A stretch of 64,000 bases of DNA from NCBI RefSeq assembly GCF_963662805.1, contig NZ_OY759863.1, positions 62,001 through 126,000 of the forward strand. The letters are read 5' to 3'. The notes below the pieces were generated by a model, which searched no databases, was not told the origin of the DNA, and saw only the letters and a list, made by a program, of their open reading frames with translations. The stretch comes from an uncultured Cohaesibacter sp. GTDB taxonomy: Bacteria; Pseudomonadota; Alphaproteobacteria; Rhizobiales; Cohaesibacteraceae. Both the position numbers and the translations under genes were made by a program. Shown piece after piece: positions 9,181 to 17,941 of the stretch. Every line of letters starts with the position of its first letter. Positions within the stretch are counted from its first letter, which is position 1.

Positions 9181-10928
9181 AACGTGTTGGCCTCCCCCCA
9201 TTCGGGCTGGAAGCGATAGCGAACATTCATGTCCTTGCCAACAATCGTGAAGCGATGAAGGCTGTTGACGCTCGCATAGGATCTTAAGAAATGATCGAGC
9301 ACGCGGCCGAACAGATACATTTCGCCCTCACCGCCCATCTGCATTTCCGACAGGCTCAGCGTCAGTTCGTAGGCGCGCACCGGACGTCCCTTGCGCACAA
9401 TGTCTATCGACTTGCGCTCAAAACTATCGAGGGATTGCAGCAGCAACTCGAGCTGTTGAGCGGCCTGCTTGTCGACATGGGAGCGGAAATCATAAGCACG
9501 GATAACCGTCTTCAGCGCCTCCACATCAATCAGGGAGGCAAAGTTGCGCGCCAGATTGGCAATCAGCGTGAAGAGCACACTGTCATCAAGCGGCGGCATC
9601 ACCTCACTCATGATTGGCGTGATGTTGGAGAACTTCAGCTTGTTTGGTGTCGTTGATGTCGGCTGGTTGACCGACCCGATGCCGAAGCGCGTGGCAAACT
9701 TGCCGTTCGAGCAGATAAGGCGCAGGGACACGGTTTCTGTCGGAGGGATGCCGAGCTTGTTGTAGCGCGAGACGAACGAGACGAAATGATCGATGCCAAG
9801 ACCGACCATGCTCGGGCGTACCTTGGTGCGGTAATAGAGCTTTTCCCCACCATCGGACGTTGCCGGATCATGGCGGAAACTCTCGAACAGTTCGTAATCG
9901 ACCCGTTCTCCAGTGCCTTGAACCCAGCCAACAAGATCCGAGATGGTGTGAATGGAAAACTTGTCCCTATCACCAATCATGCGGACCGGATATTCGGACC
10001 TGTCGTGGGAGACAAGGAGGGCTTGCCCCTCTGTCTCAAAGAGGTTGACGGCCGGTGTGCAGTTGATGACGATCTGGTCGTCATCGAGTTTAGACGAGAC
10101 GCCGAAGCGCTGCGAGAATTCAAAGGTCAGCGTGAAGGAATCCGCGGGTGATCCGGCGAAACGCTGAAGCCCGTCGAGTTCGACATAGAGAAATTTCTCC
10201 GGGCAGGAGAAATATTCCTGCATGATTCTGAAGCCACGAAAAGACCCCTGAGGATAGGGCAATGTCGCCTGTTCGTCTTCGAAGCCACAAGAGGACACTC
10301 CGAGTTTGACCTTCTGAGCGGGTTCCCCTTTTGCGGCGAATGTGGCCTGAGCCATCTTCTCGTGAAACAGCGCAAACAGCCCCTGAGCAACCGCCAGGTT
10401 TCTGTTTGAATTGAAAAACAGCCGCACAGGCCCTTCACCCAACCCTTGCAGACCGGCGCCGGCCAGTCGCTGGAAGCGAATGGAAATCGTGCAACTTGAC
10501 GTGCGGTTCTCCAACTGGAGGTCATCGATCCGGAATGGCAAAACGGTGGTGTCATATGAGGTCCGGAAGGAGACGGCCTCCCCGTCAATCGTGCCGGTCT
10601 GGACACCTGTGTTGCGAGGGACCTTGATCGAGGCCCCGCTCGCGCCATCGGCAAAGCCCAGCTGCAGCGTCGTGATCGGCGGTACCGGCTTGAGGTAATG
10701 CGGCCAGATCAACTGAAGCAGGTTATGGGCGAGTTCGGGCATCTCGGCATCGATCTGCATTCGCAGTCGCCCGACAAGAAAAGCAAAGCCCTCAAACAGA
10801 CGCTCAACATCCGGATCGCTACCATCCCGCGACAGATATTGAGACAGGCGCGGGTTGGCGCGGGCGAATTCTCCGCCCTTCTCACGCAGATAGCTCAGTT
10901 CATCGCGGTAGTAGGTATTGATCGACAT
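9177..10928 (-). CDS. tssF: T6SS baseplate protein TssF
   Basis: Major baseplate wedge component (ImpG/VasA family). The 583-residue product has the characteristic opening, INTYYRDELSYLREKGGEFA, and a following RDGSDPDVERLFEGFAFL segment. Length matches the family (about 580-620). ATG start at 10928 with only a weak ribosome site; a 175-nt gap separates it from tssE upstream, the largest spacing inside the structural operon, so an internal promoter or processing site is possible here. tssG is coupled downstream by a 4-nt overlap. Confidence 0.95.
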   Translation of the reverse strand: MSINTYYRDELSYLREKGGEFARANPRLSQYLSRDGSDPDVERLFEGFAFLVGRLRMQIDAEMPELAHNLLQLIWPHYLKPVPPITTLQLGFADGASGASIKVPRNTGVQTGTIDGEAVSFRTSYDTTVLPFRIDDLQLENRTSSCTISIRFQRLAGAGLQGLGEGPVRLFFNSNRNLAVAQGLFALFHEKMAQATFAAKGEPAQKVKLGVSSCGFEDEQATLPYPQGSFRGFRIMQEYFSCPEKFLYVELDGLQRFAGSPADSFTLTFEFSQRFGVSSKLDDDQIVINCTPAVNLFETEGQALLVSHDRSEYPVRMIGDRDKFSIHTISDLVGWVQGTGERVDYELFESFRHDPATSDGGEKLYYRTKVRPSMVGLGIDHFVSFVSRYNKLGIPPTETVSLRLICSNGKFATRFGIGSVNQPTSTTPNKLKFSNITPIMSEVMPPLDDSVLFTLIANLARNFASLIDVEALKTVIRAYDFRSHVDKQAAQQLELLLQSLDSFERKSIDIVRKGRPVRAYELTLSLSEMQMGGEGEMYLFGRVLDHFLRSYASVNSLHRFTIVGKDMNVRYRFQPEWGEANTL

Positions 10929-11072
10929 CGCCAGGATCTCACAATGAATAAGTGGTGCGCAGAATCGGCAGTTTCAGAACGCTTTAACCATAATATTTTG
11001 CAGCATATAATGATCTCTTAAGTCCACCGGCATTCAGCCAAATACCAGCATTTCCCCAATAGGTTAAACACG

Positions 11073-11086
11073 GATCTCATGAGATC
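11073..11086. repeat. 14-bp perfect palindrome in the tssE-tssF gap
   Basis: GATCTCATGAGATC is an exact palindrome placed just downstream of the tssE stop in the 175-nt gap before tssF (10929-11103). It could be a protein-binding site or a short RNA hairpin (5-bp stem, CATG loop). The rest of the gap is AT-richer than the genes and shows no other element I can support. Confidence 0.4.
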
Positions 11087-11103
11087 TCGAAGGATTGGAC
11101 CGA

Positions 11104-11517
11104 TCAGCCATTGAAGCGCATGGACCCATCCGCCCCCATGATGGAGTCGAAGGTCACGCGAATAGCGTCACCATCCCGGTTTAGCTCTGCGCTGATGTGA
11201 AAAACATATTCCAACCGCCGCTCTTCATCCTGAACGGGGCGAACCGACACATTGCGCAAACGCGGCTCGAACATGACGATCTGCCGTTGAACGTCACGCG
11301 CGATCATGGCGACCGAGTTCGTCGCATTCTCGGTCGCGTTAAAATCGGCAAGACCGAATTCCGGCCGTGTCTCACAGTTGCCTCTGCGGGAGTTCAACAG
11401 AATGCGGAGATCATGGAGAATACTCTCCATGATCTCGCTATCATCATATTGAATTTGCCTCGAGGTCTGTTCGGGGCGAACCTGTTCCAGCTTCTGCAGC
11501 AGACTGACTGTAATCAT
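11104..11517 (-). CDS. tssE: T6SS baseplate protein TssE (gp25-like)
   Basis: Homologue of phage T4 gp25, which nucleates sheath assembly on the baseplate. The product (137 residues from the ATG at 11517) has a gp25/lysozyme-like fold signature: an ESILHDLRILLNSRRG segment containing the Arg-rich turn, then PEFGLADFN. I chose the ATG at 11517 because GGATGG lies just upstream; a GTG at 11523 would add two residues. It lies 29 nt after tssC. Length is normal for the family. Confidence 0.93.
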   Translation of the reverse strand: MITVSLLQKLEQVRPEQTSRQIQYDDSEIMESILHDLRILLNSRRGNCETRPEFGLADFNATENATNSVAMIARDVQRQIVMFEPRLRNVSVRPVQDEERRLEYVFHISAELNRDGDAIRVTFDSIMGADGSMRFNG

Positions 11518-11546
11518 GAACACCCATCCGGACTTCAGGTCTCAAC

Positions 11547-13031
11547 TCAGGATTTGTCGAGTTTCCCTTTGAGAGACAAAGTGAAATCGGCACCCATATA
11601 TTTGAAGTGCGGCTGCACGGACATGCTGACACTGTACCAGCCCGGCTCACCTGCAACGTCGGACACGACGATTTCAGCCTTGCGCAGAGGACGGCGGGAC
11701 CGCACTTCCGCAGACGGATTTTCCTGATCCGAAACATACTGGCGGATCCAGTTGTTCAATTCACTTTCCAACTCGGTACGGTTTTTCCAGCTGCCGATGT
11801 TTTCGCGCTGGATCACTTTGATGTAGTGAGCCAGACGGTTGATGATCATCATGTAGGGAAGCTGGGTGCCGAGCGTGTAGTTCAGCTGTGCTTCCTTGCC
11901 TTCCTCGGTATTTCCGAAGAATTTGGTCTTCTGGGTCGAATTGGCCGAGAAGAAGGCCGCATTGTCCGAGCCTTTGCGCATGGTGAGGGAGATGAAGCCC
12001 TGCTCGGCAAGCTCGAATTCCTTGCGGTCGGACACCAGCACTTCGGTCGGGATCTTGCTCTGCAGCTGACCCATGGCCTCGAAATTGTGAACCGGAAGAT
12101 CCTCGACGGCACCGCCGGACTGCGGGCCGATGATGTTCGGGCACCAGCGATATTTGGCGAAGCTGTCGGTCAGTTTGGATGCCAGCGCGATGGATGCGTT
12201 GCCCCAGAGATAGTTTTCCGTTTCGCCTTCTGCCTTTTCTTCATAGTTGAAGGATTTCACCGGCTCGGTTTCGGAGCCGTAAGGTGTGCGCAGCATGAAA
12301 CGCGGCATGGCCAACGCGAAATACCGGGCATCTTCAGATTCGCGGAACGAGTTCCACTTGGCGTATTTCGGACCTTCGAAAATGGAGGTCATGTCCTTGA
12401 GGTTCGGGATTTCCTCGAAACTGTCGACACCGAACATCGCTGGCGATGCGCCTGCAATGAAGGGAGCGTGAGAAATCGCCCCGACACTTGCGCAATATTG
12501 TGCCAACTTAACATCCTGAGAGCCGGGGCCGAAAGCATAGTTACAGACGACGGCAGCGACAGGCTCACCACCAAACTGGCCATACTCGGCGGTATAGATA
12601 TGTTTGTAGAGACCGGACTTCATAACTTCCGGGCTGTCTTCGAAATCGTCAAGCAGGTCTTCTTTGTTGACGTTCATGATTTCGAATTTGATATTCTGAC
12701 GGAAGTCGGTGCGATCAACGGCAAACTTTAGGCTGCGCCATGCGGATTCGAGCGTTTTGAAGTCCTCGTGATGCAGGATCTCGTCGACCTGCGTCGACAT
12801 CTTGCGATCGATCTCGGCAATCATCTGATCAATCGCACCGCTGTTGACGGTTTGGTCGGCACGCGTCGGCTTGAGCAGCTCGGCAATGAAGGCGCTTACG
12901 CCCTTCTTGGCGATGTCATAGCCTTCGTCGCTCGGGGCCAGTTTGGTCTGATTGAGGATCTGATCGAGAAGCGAACCGTCTTCGACAGTTTCGGTTGCTT
13001 GCGATTGTTGTGCGGATTCGAGTTCAGCCAT
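11547..13031 (-). CDS. tssC: T6SS sheath large subunit TssC (VipB)
   Basis: Large subunit of the contractile sheath, which pairs with TssB. The 494-residue product has the conserved core: DLLDDFEDSPEVMKSGLYKH, a cysteine-containing YCASVGAISHAPFIAGASP segment, and the C-terminal RNWIRQYV-like region (here NNWIRQYVSDQ). The start at ATG 13031 has GGAAGA at correct spacing upstream; an upstream TTG at 13055 would add 8 residues with no support. It lies 75 nt after tssB. Very confident. Confidence 0.96.
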   Translation of the reverse strand: MAELESAQQSQATETVEDGSLLDQILNQTKLAPSDEGYDIAKKGVSAFIAELLKPTRADQTVNSGAIDQMIAEIDRKMSTQVDEILHHEDFKTLESAWRSLKFAVDRTDFRQNIKFEIMNVNKEDLLDDFEDSPEVMKSGLYKHIYTAEYGQFGGEPVAAVVCNYAFGPGSQDVKLAQYCASVGAISHAPFIAGASPAMFGVDSFEEIPNLKDMTSIFEGPKYAKWNSFRESEDARYFALAMPRFMLRTPYGSETEPVKSFNYEEKAEGETENYLWGNASIALASKLTDSFAKYRWCPNIIGPQSGGAVEDLPVHNFEAMGQLQSKIPTEVLVSDRKEFELAEQGFISLTMRKGSDNAAFFSANSTQKTKFFGNTEEGKEAQLNYTLGTQLPYMMIINRLAHYIKVIQRENIGSWKNRTELESELNNWIRQYVSDQENPSAEVRSRRPLRKAEIVVSDVAGEPGWYSVSMSVQPHFKYMGADFTLSLKGKLDKS

Positions 13032-13106
13032 TCTTCCAAAAACCTTGTCATGCAATGTATGCAGATAGCGGCCCCACCAGTGCGGAACCTGAGCTCAAGA
13101 CTGGGA

Positions 13107-13625
13107 TCATTCGCCCTTGTCTTTGGCTCCCTCGGTAGCATTCACCAGTTCGGCGAGAAGTTTTTCGCGTGCGTCCTCATCTCCGAGCACGCCCTGAATC
13201 GCCTTGCGGAAGGCAGGCACGTTGCCCAAAGGACCCTTGAGAGCAACCAGCGCTTCGCGCAGTTCCAGAAGGCTATTCAGTTCGGGAACTTGACGGGCGA
13301 TTGCATCGGGTTTGAAGTCGTTGATATTCTGGAACTTGAGAGACACGGTCATGTCACCCGGATCTTCCTCGCTCTCGTCCGCCAGCTTGTTCGGCGTGGC
13401 AAGATCAAGCGACAGATCCATGCTTTTCATAACGTCGTTGAAGTTGTCCTTGTCGACGTTGATCAGCTCGCGATCTTCAATCGGAGTGTCGTCTTCCTTC
13501 AGGGTGTAGTCGCCCATGAAGACCATTTTCAGGGGCAGTTCGACTTCTTCCTTGGCATCCCCGGTTGCAGGCTTATAGCGGATATTGACGCGTTCTTTCG
13601 GTGCGACAGATGATTCTTTAGCCAT
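13107..13625 (-). CDS. tssB: T6SS sheath small subunit TssB (VipA)
   Basis: Small sheath subunit; its N-terminal strands intertwine with TssC to build the sheath protomer, and ClpV recycles the contracted form. The 172-residue product shows the family signature: N-terminal RVNIRYKP, VELPLKMVFMGDYT, then the PELNSLLELREAL segment. The ATG at 13625 is preceded by GAGGGAAC. A 132-nt gap to the tssA stop separates it from tssA; no terminator with a T-run was seen there. Normal length. Confidence 0.96.
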   Translation of the reverse strand: MAKESSVAPKERVNIRYKPATGDAKEEVELPLKMVFMGDYTLKEDDTPIEDRELINVDKDNFNDVMKSMDLSLDLATPNKLADESEEDPGDMTVSLKFQNINDFKPDAIARQVPELNSLLELREALVALKGPLGNVPAFRKAIQGVLGDEDAREKLLAELVNATEGAKDKGE

Positions 13626-13757
13626 GTTCCCTCAGTTCCTCGGTTTCGCGGGCCATTACGGCTCACTGGATCTGCGACTTTTGCCCGTCAAACGTGGGTT
13701 ACAATCATATGACAGACTAAACGTCAGTTTTATTACGACGGGCATGCGAATGGAGAG

Positions 13758-15539
13758 TTAGCCTGTCGGCGTTGCAGCGAGCTCAGACGCCAGTGCGATA
13801 TCGAGTTGCGACAACATTCTGAGTGCACTTGTCTTGCGCTCTCTAATTTCGGGTTCAGCAATTATTTGTTTGGCATTCTTATGATTGAGTGCTCTGACAT
13901 TCAGACTGGCAAGTGCAGTTGCCAGTTGTGGATCCCACTCAATTAACCCCAAATTTCTTTCTTTTTCGTTCATTCCGTCCAACATTGCGAACAATGGGAG
14001 CAAATTGTCGAACCTTAGACAAAATTCTCCTATCTCCAGGCGCGCTAAGAAGGTTTCGCGCCCTCCGGTTCGACTGTTGGCATATTCGGTCAGGATCTTG
14101 AGGCCGGCTGGCACCTGTCCACTCTGGGCAAGCTTTGCTGCCGCCGAGCGAGCATCTGCCAGGACAGGGTCGACACCACCTGTCGCACCGTCGCCGCCAG
14201 AACTTGCCAGAGAGGCCAGCCAGTTCTTGGTCTCGGGAGATGCGAACGGCATGCCGTCGCTGAAGGTGAAATCGATGACCTGAGGCAGGCGCTTGACGAA
14301 AGCGGCCGTTTCCGCTTCAACAACCGCCTTTGCCACGGCATAGTCCGAACCAAGGTCGGCAAGGCTAGTGGCAACGAAGTACTGGCAATCGAGCCAATAG
14401 GGTGACGTCAGCATCGTCCCTTCCATCGACCGGACCAATCCTTCGTGATTGCCAGCCTTGGCAAGGGCCTCGATCTCCGTAAGCTTGGCTTTCTGAGGCG
14501 GCGGCAGCATGGTCTTGCCGCCAACGGCACTGGGTGCAGCCTTGATCTTGCCCCAAGCGGCAAATCTGGCAGTCAGATAGGTTCTGGGGTCTTTGAGCGC
14601 CTCGCCCCGCATATGGGTGGCAATACGCGCAAGGGACGCACAGAAAGCAGAAAGAGCCTCGTCAACCCCATCACTCAGTTTCAGTTCTGGAACCTCAACG
14701 GCGGGCGCAGAGACCTGTGCTGGTGCAGTCGGCGTTGGCGCAAGAACTGGAGCAGGAGCCGGTGCTGGCACCAATGGGGTGACCGGAGCGGGAATTGCAT
14801 TCTGATCTGGAGCTGATGGCGAAGCCGGGGTGTGAGGCTCTTCTGCCGCGACGGGTGCCTGAGGAACCGATGCCACAGGCGCCTGACCATAATTGGTAGA
14901 TTGAACGGACTGGACTTCGGGAGTTGCTGCCTGCGGTTCGGGTGTGGGCGCTGAGACCTGTTCGAGAGCCTGCCGGGCCTCTGCTGCATAGGGCCGCAGG
15001 GCGCGAATGAGCGGACCAAGCGCAACGGCTACCTTTTGCAGCTTGGTATCCAGCATCTCATCAATTTCGACGAGCCGATCATGAGCAACCAAGGCAAAAT
15101 TGACGACATCCGGGGTCGGTTTGCGCAAATCAATGCTGACCGCGACCTTCTCCGCCATCCAGTCGAGGCTCCCCACCCTGCCCCGCTCGCGTTTCACAGG
15201 CGGGATGAGATCTTCCCAGTGCGATTCAATCAGGTCGCGAAGTATCGAAATGCCGACAGCAAGCCCGGAATAGCCTTCATCTAGGAAAAGACCATAAACA
15301 AGACGGGTTGCGAGCACGAGATCTTTGGACTTGTTCGCAATCACATCAACCGTCTTCGCGTTGAGGTCGCGCCAATTGACCGCAGTTGGACCATCCGTTT
15401 CGCCTTTGCGAAACTCGGTCTCCAACTCCTCGAATTCTAGAGTGTCGCGGTAGTCTGATGAATTGTCGGGATCGACAGGACTTTTGCCTGCTTCCAGCCT
15501 TCCGTCAGTCAGTAATTCAGACAGATCAACTTCGGCCAT
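13758..15539 (-). CDS. tssA: T6SS cap/assembly protein TssA
   Basis: First gene of the structural operon. TssA primes and caps the growing tail. The product is 593 residues from the ATG at 15539 (GGAGA upstream; a TTG at 15545 would add two residues). N-terminal ImpA domain at about residues 35-170 (contains GLFLDEGYSGLAVGISILRDL and the conserved HWEDLIPP), a Pro/Ala/Val-rich linker (about 200-275) and a long helical C-terminal region (about 285-590). Its promoter must lie in 15540-15797, divergent from the STAS gene. The subtype of C-terminal domain (sheath-end versus baseplate TssA) cannot be settled by eye. Confidence 0.93.
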   Translation of the reverse strand: MAEVDLSELLTDGRLEAGKSPVDPDNSSDYRDTLEFEELETEFRKGETDGPTAVNWRDLNAKTVDVIANKSKDLVLATRLVYGLFLDEGYSGLAVGISILRDLIESHWEDLIPPVKRERGRVGSLDWMAEKVAVSIDLRKPTPDVVNFALVAHDRLVEIDEMLDTKLQKVAVALGPLIRALRPYAAEARQALEQVSAPTPEPQAATPEVQSVQSTNYGQAPVASVPQAPVAAEEPHTPASPSAPDQNAIPAPVTPLVPAPAPAPVLAPTPTAPAQVSAPAVEVPELKLSDGVDEALSAFCASLARIATHMRGEALKDPRTYLTARFAAWGKIKAAPSAVGGKTMLPPPQKAKLTEIEALAKAGNHEGLVRSMEGTMLTSPYWLDCQYFVATSLADLGSDYAVAKAVVEAETAAFVKRLPQVIDFTFSDGMPFASPETKNWLASLASSGGDGATGGVDPVLADARSAAAKLAQSGQVPAGLKILTEYANSRTGGRETFLARLEIGEFCLRFDNLLPLFAMLDGMNEKERNLGLIEWDPQLATALASLNVRALNHKNAKQIIAEPEIRERKTSALRMLSQLDIALASELAATPTG

Positions 15540-15797
15540 TGGCAATTCTCCGATCTATTCCCGCAAGCTGACAGACGTCATTCTGGGTCGATGAAGACTG
15601 TCACGATTCGAACTATCGAGGCTTACGTGTCATAGGGATGTAAATTGTAGTTTCTATGAATCGATGAAACATATTTATGGTCGAGTCTGTTTATCATAAC
15701 CTTAAGTTTATCTGAAATCGTTATGATTCTGTATGTTTCACAACTGTCCGCCATTCCACCCTCAATTTGGCAGGCAAAAGACAGGAATATAGTCCGC
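15540..15797. promoter_or_regulatory. Divergent control region between tssA and the STAS gene
   Basis: This 258-bp stretch separates the minus-strand tss operon from the plus-strand regulatory operon and must carry both promoters if they start here. It is AT-rich between about 15640 and 15740. I searched for a sigma-54 element (TGGCAC-N5-TTGC) on both strands and found none, so the structural operon is probably read by another sigma factor. An upstream ATG at 15723 could extend the STAS protein by 25 residues, but that extension does not look like part of the fold. Confidence 0.45.
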
Positions 15798-16139
15798 ATG
15801 CTGGAAGTGTCTCGAACCGAAAAACCGAATGCAACGATTTTCAAACTCGCTGGCAATCTCGACACTCTCACCGCGAAAACCTTTGAGGATGCGATCACCT
15901 CCGATGTCGTCGACGGAAAGGCCGCATTGCTGGTTGGCCTCGCCGAGGTCGACTTCGTTAGCAGCTTCGGATTGCGCTCCATTCTGGTCACGGCCAAGAA
16001 GATGGCCCCGAGTGGCCGCAAGTTCATTCTGTTTGCTCCCAACGCCAGCGTGAAGGAAGTGCTGCGGGTGTCGGGATTCCTGAAGATCATCACCGTGTCC
16101 GATGACGAAGAAGCCGCTCTGGGGCTGCTCGAAGCCTGA
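15798..16139 (+). CDS. STAS-domain anti-sigma factor antagonist (SpoIIAA/RsbV-like)
   Basis: Single-domain STAS protein of 113 residues from the ATG at 15798, the usual size for a partner-switching antagonist. It contains the conserved loop VDFVSSFGLRSIL (about 52-63) with the serine pair at 55-56; the serine preceding the hydrophobic-Gly-Leu is the normal phosphorylation site. Unphosphorylated, such a protein would bind and sequester the ATPase encoded next door. The start codon has only a weak upstream AGGA; an ATG at 15723 is in frame but adds a non-conserved tail. First gene of a four-gene plus-strand operon placed between the T6SS structural and energising genes, which suggests control of T6SS. 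Confidence 0.88.
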   Translation: MLEVSRTEKPNATIFKLAGNLDTLTAKTFEDAITSDVVDGKAALLVGLAEVDFVSSFGLRSILVTAKKMAPSGRKFILFAPNASVKEVLRVSGFLKIITVSDDEEAALGLLEA

Positions 16140-16185
16140 GCCCGGCGCCCAACCAGTTTTCAGCTCACCTGACTTCGAGGTCTTC

Positions 16186-16632
16186 ATGAGCGACGCAACA
16201 TGTGACATATCAATTCCCAATGATCTGGCCAGCCTGAGCCTTGTCATGCGCGCGATCCCCGATTATGCCGAAAGCCAGCAGCTTTCCGAGGACACCCGCC
16301 GCGCCGCGATGCTCGTGATCGAGGAATTAACGACGAACATCATCAACTATGGCTATGGTGCCGGTGTACACGACGAGATCGACATCAACCTGACCAAGCA
16401 GGATGATGCGCTCAAGATCACGATCCTTGATGGAGCCAGTCCCTTTGATGTCGAGGAGATAGAGGTGGGCATAAAGGAAGACCAGTCGCTCGAGGATATG
16501 GCGGTAGGCGGTCTGGGGCTGTTTCTCGTTCACCAGTTCGCTAGCTCAATCTCCTATCAAAGAGTTGGCAATCGCAATCAAACAAGGGTCCTGTTGCCAC
16601 TTGGCGGCAATGGTTCAGAAGGCCTTCATTAG
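16186..16632 (+). CDS. Anti-sigma factor-type ATP-binding kinase (RsbW/SpoIIAB-like HATPase)
   Basis: GHKL-fold ATPase of 148 residues, the size of RsbW/SpoIIAB-type serine kinases. N-box EELTTNIINYGY (about 46-57), first glycine box DGASPFD, second box GGLGLFLV. Expected role: phosphorylate the adjacent STAS protein, and bind a target (sigma factor or another effector) when the STAS protein is phosphorylated. Start chosen at ATG 16186 with GAGG upstream; an upstream start at 16102 would overlap the STAS gene and adds an unrelated tail. The partner it controls is not obvious: no sigma factor gene lies in the window, so the output may be a T6SS component or the sigma-54 activator. Confidence 0.87.
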   Translation: MSDATCDISIPNDLASLSLVMRAIPDYAESQQLSEDTRRAAMLVIEELTTNIINYGYGAGVHDEIDINLTKQDDALKITILDGASPFDVEEIEVGIKEDQSLEDMAVGGLGLFLVHQFASSISYQRVGNRNQTRVLLPLGGNGSEGLH

Positions 16633-16640
16633 GAAACACC

Positions 16641-17072
16641 ATGAACGACACGTTCAAACAGGAAAAGAACAGCAAAGCCTTTGAGGGACTGACCACGGCC
16701 TGTGAGGCGATTGCCAGCGGACAATTCGACGCGGTTGATGCGCTCTATGACGTGATCGCCGACGAGACCATCGCCAGCGAGATCCGTGATCTGGCCGAAA
16801 GCTTCTCCTCTATGGTGGTGCAGGTCGAGGCGCGCGAGTTTCATGCCAATCAACTGATCGATGACTTGAAAGAAACACAGCGCAAGCTCGAAGCGACCCA
16901 GCGCAAGCTCAAGTCGGAAAACACCGGGCTGCGGGCGAAACTGAAGAAGCTCGACGTGACCTATGATGAGGAACAGGCCGATCAGGAGATCGAGGAAATC
17001 GCAGAGAGCGAATATTTCCAGAACCTTCAGGCTCGGGCCAGGCAGTTGCGCAACAAATTCAAGCAGGATTAA
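16641..17072 (+). CDS. Coiled-coil protein of unknown function
   Basis: Not recognised. The 143-residue product is acidic and almost entirely helical by composition. Residues about 70-115 form a clear coiled coil rich in Lys/Glu/Gln/Leu, with an internal near-duplication (ETQRKLEATQRKLKSE). There is no signal peptide or membrane segment. The ATG at 16641 has AGGA at good spacing and follows the ATPase gene by 8 nt, so it belongs to the partner-switch operon. Its position between the switch proteins and a MinD-like ATPase suggests an adaptor or polymer-forming partner, but that is inference. Confidence 0.8.
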   Translation: MNDTFKQEKNSKAFEGLTTACEAIASGQFDAVDALYDVIADETIASEIRDLAESFSSMVVQVEAREFHANQLIDDLKETQRKLEATQRKLKSENTGLRAKLKKLDVTYDEEQADQEIEEIAESEYFQNLQARARQLRNKFKQD

Positions 17073-17157
17073 GCTTGGCGCAACGCCAGTTTGAGTAGCT
17101 TGAACCACAAAGACACGACAAGACCGGCAAGAAGGCCGACATCAGTTTGAGGACAGG

Positions 17158-17937
17158 ATGACCAAGATCATATCCACGCATTCCTATCGGGGCGGTACAG
17201 GCAAGTCCAACCTGACAGCAAATCTCTCGGCTGGTCTGGCGATGCGCGGAAAACGCGTCGGGATTGTCGATACGGACATCCAGTCTCCTGGCATTCACAC
17301 GCTGTTCAAGGTCGACCCCAATCACTTGCGCTTCACGCTCAATGATTATTTGTGGGGGCGTTGCGGTGTGGTGGAGGCCGCCGTAGATGTCACCAACGGG
17401 CTTCTCGATGATCAGGATCAGCCGGTCGCGCCAGAAGGGGCCAAGGTGTTCCTGCTGCCTTCGAGCATCAAGACCGGCGAGATCGCGCGGATCCTGAAGG
17501 AAAAATACGAGGTCGATGACCTCAACAACGGCTTTCAGGACTTCTGCGAGCAGCTTGAACTTGACTATCTCCTCATCGACACGCACCCGGGCGTCAACGA
17601 GGAGACCCTGCTCTCGATTGCCATTTCCGACACGCTGATGCTGATCCTCAGGCCTGACGTTCAGGACTATCAGGGAACGGCGGTGACACTGGAGCTGGCG
17701 CGCAAGCTACAGGTACCCCAACTGCTGTTGGTCGTGAACAAGGCGCTGGAAAGCTATGATTTTCAGGATCTCTCCCGGAGGATCTTTTCGAGCTACCGCA
17801 CGCCGGTCGCAGCGGTTCTGCCCGTGTCGACCGAGCTGATCCAGATCGGCAGCACGGGCCTCATCCGGACCTTGCAGCCCGAGCATCCCTTCTCGCAAGG
17901 TGTTGAGCAGATCCTTGATCTGATTGCTGAAGACTGA
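17158..17937 (+). CDS. MinD/ParA-family ATPase
   Basis: Deviant Walker A ATPase of 259 residues. P-loop HSYRGGTGKSNLTANLSAGL with the signature lysine replaced by Arg at the first position (RGGTGKS instead of KGGxGK), switch I DTDIQSPG, and Walker B LLIDTHPG. Such ATPases dimerise on membranes or nucleoids to position cargo or release signalling partners. It is the last gene of the plus-strand regulatory operon (85 nt after the coiled-coil gene, start preceded by GAGGACAGG) and converges with the kinase gene, 4 nt away. A chromosome-partition role is unlikely as no ParB or parS neighbours it; positioning of the T6SS or of the regulatory complex is plausible. Confidence 0.88.
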   Translation: MTKIISTHSYRGGTGKSNLTANLSAGLAMRGKRVGIVDTDIQSPGIHTLFKVDPNHLRFTLNDYLWGRCGVVEAAVDVTNGLLDDQDQPVAPEGAKVFLLPSSIKTGEIARILKEKYEVDDLNNGFQDFCEQLELDYLLIDTHPGVNEETLLSIAISDTLMLILRPDVQDYQGTAVTLELARKLQVPQLLLVVNKALESYDFQDLSRRIFSSYRTPVAAVLPVSTELIQIGSTGLIRTLQPEHPFSQGVEQILDLIAED

Positions 17938-17941
17938 GCCT

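Noticed and set aside
11607..12731. Long plus-strand open frame of 374 codons
   Set aside because: Antisense to tssC, with no recognisable domain; a shadow frame.
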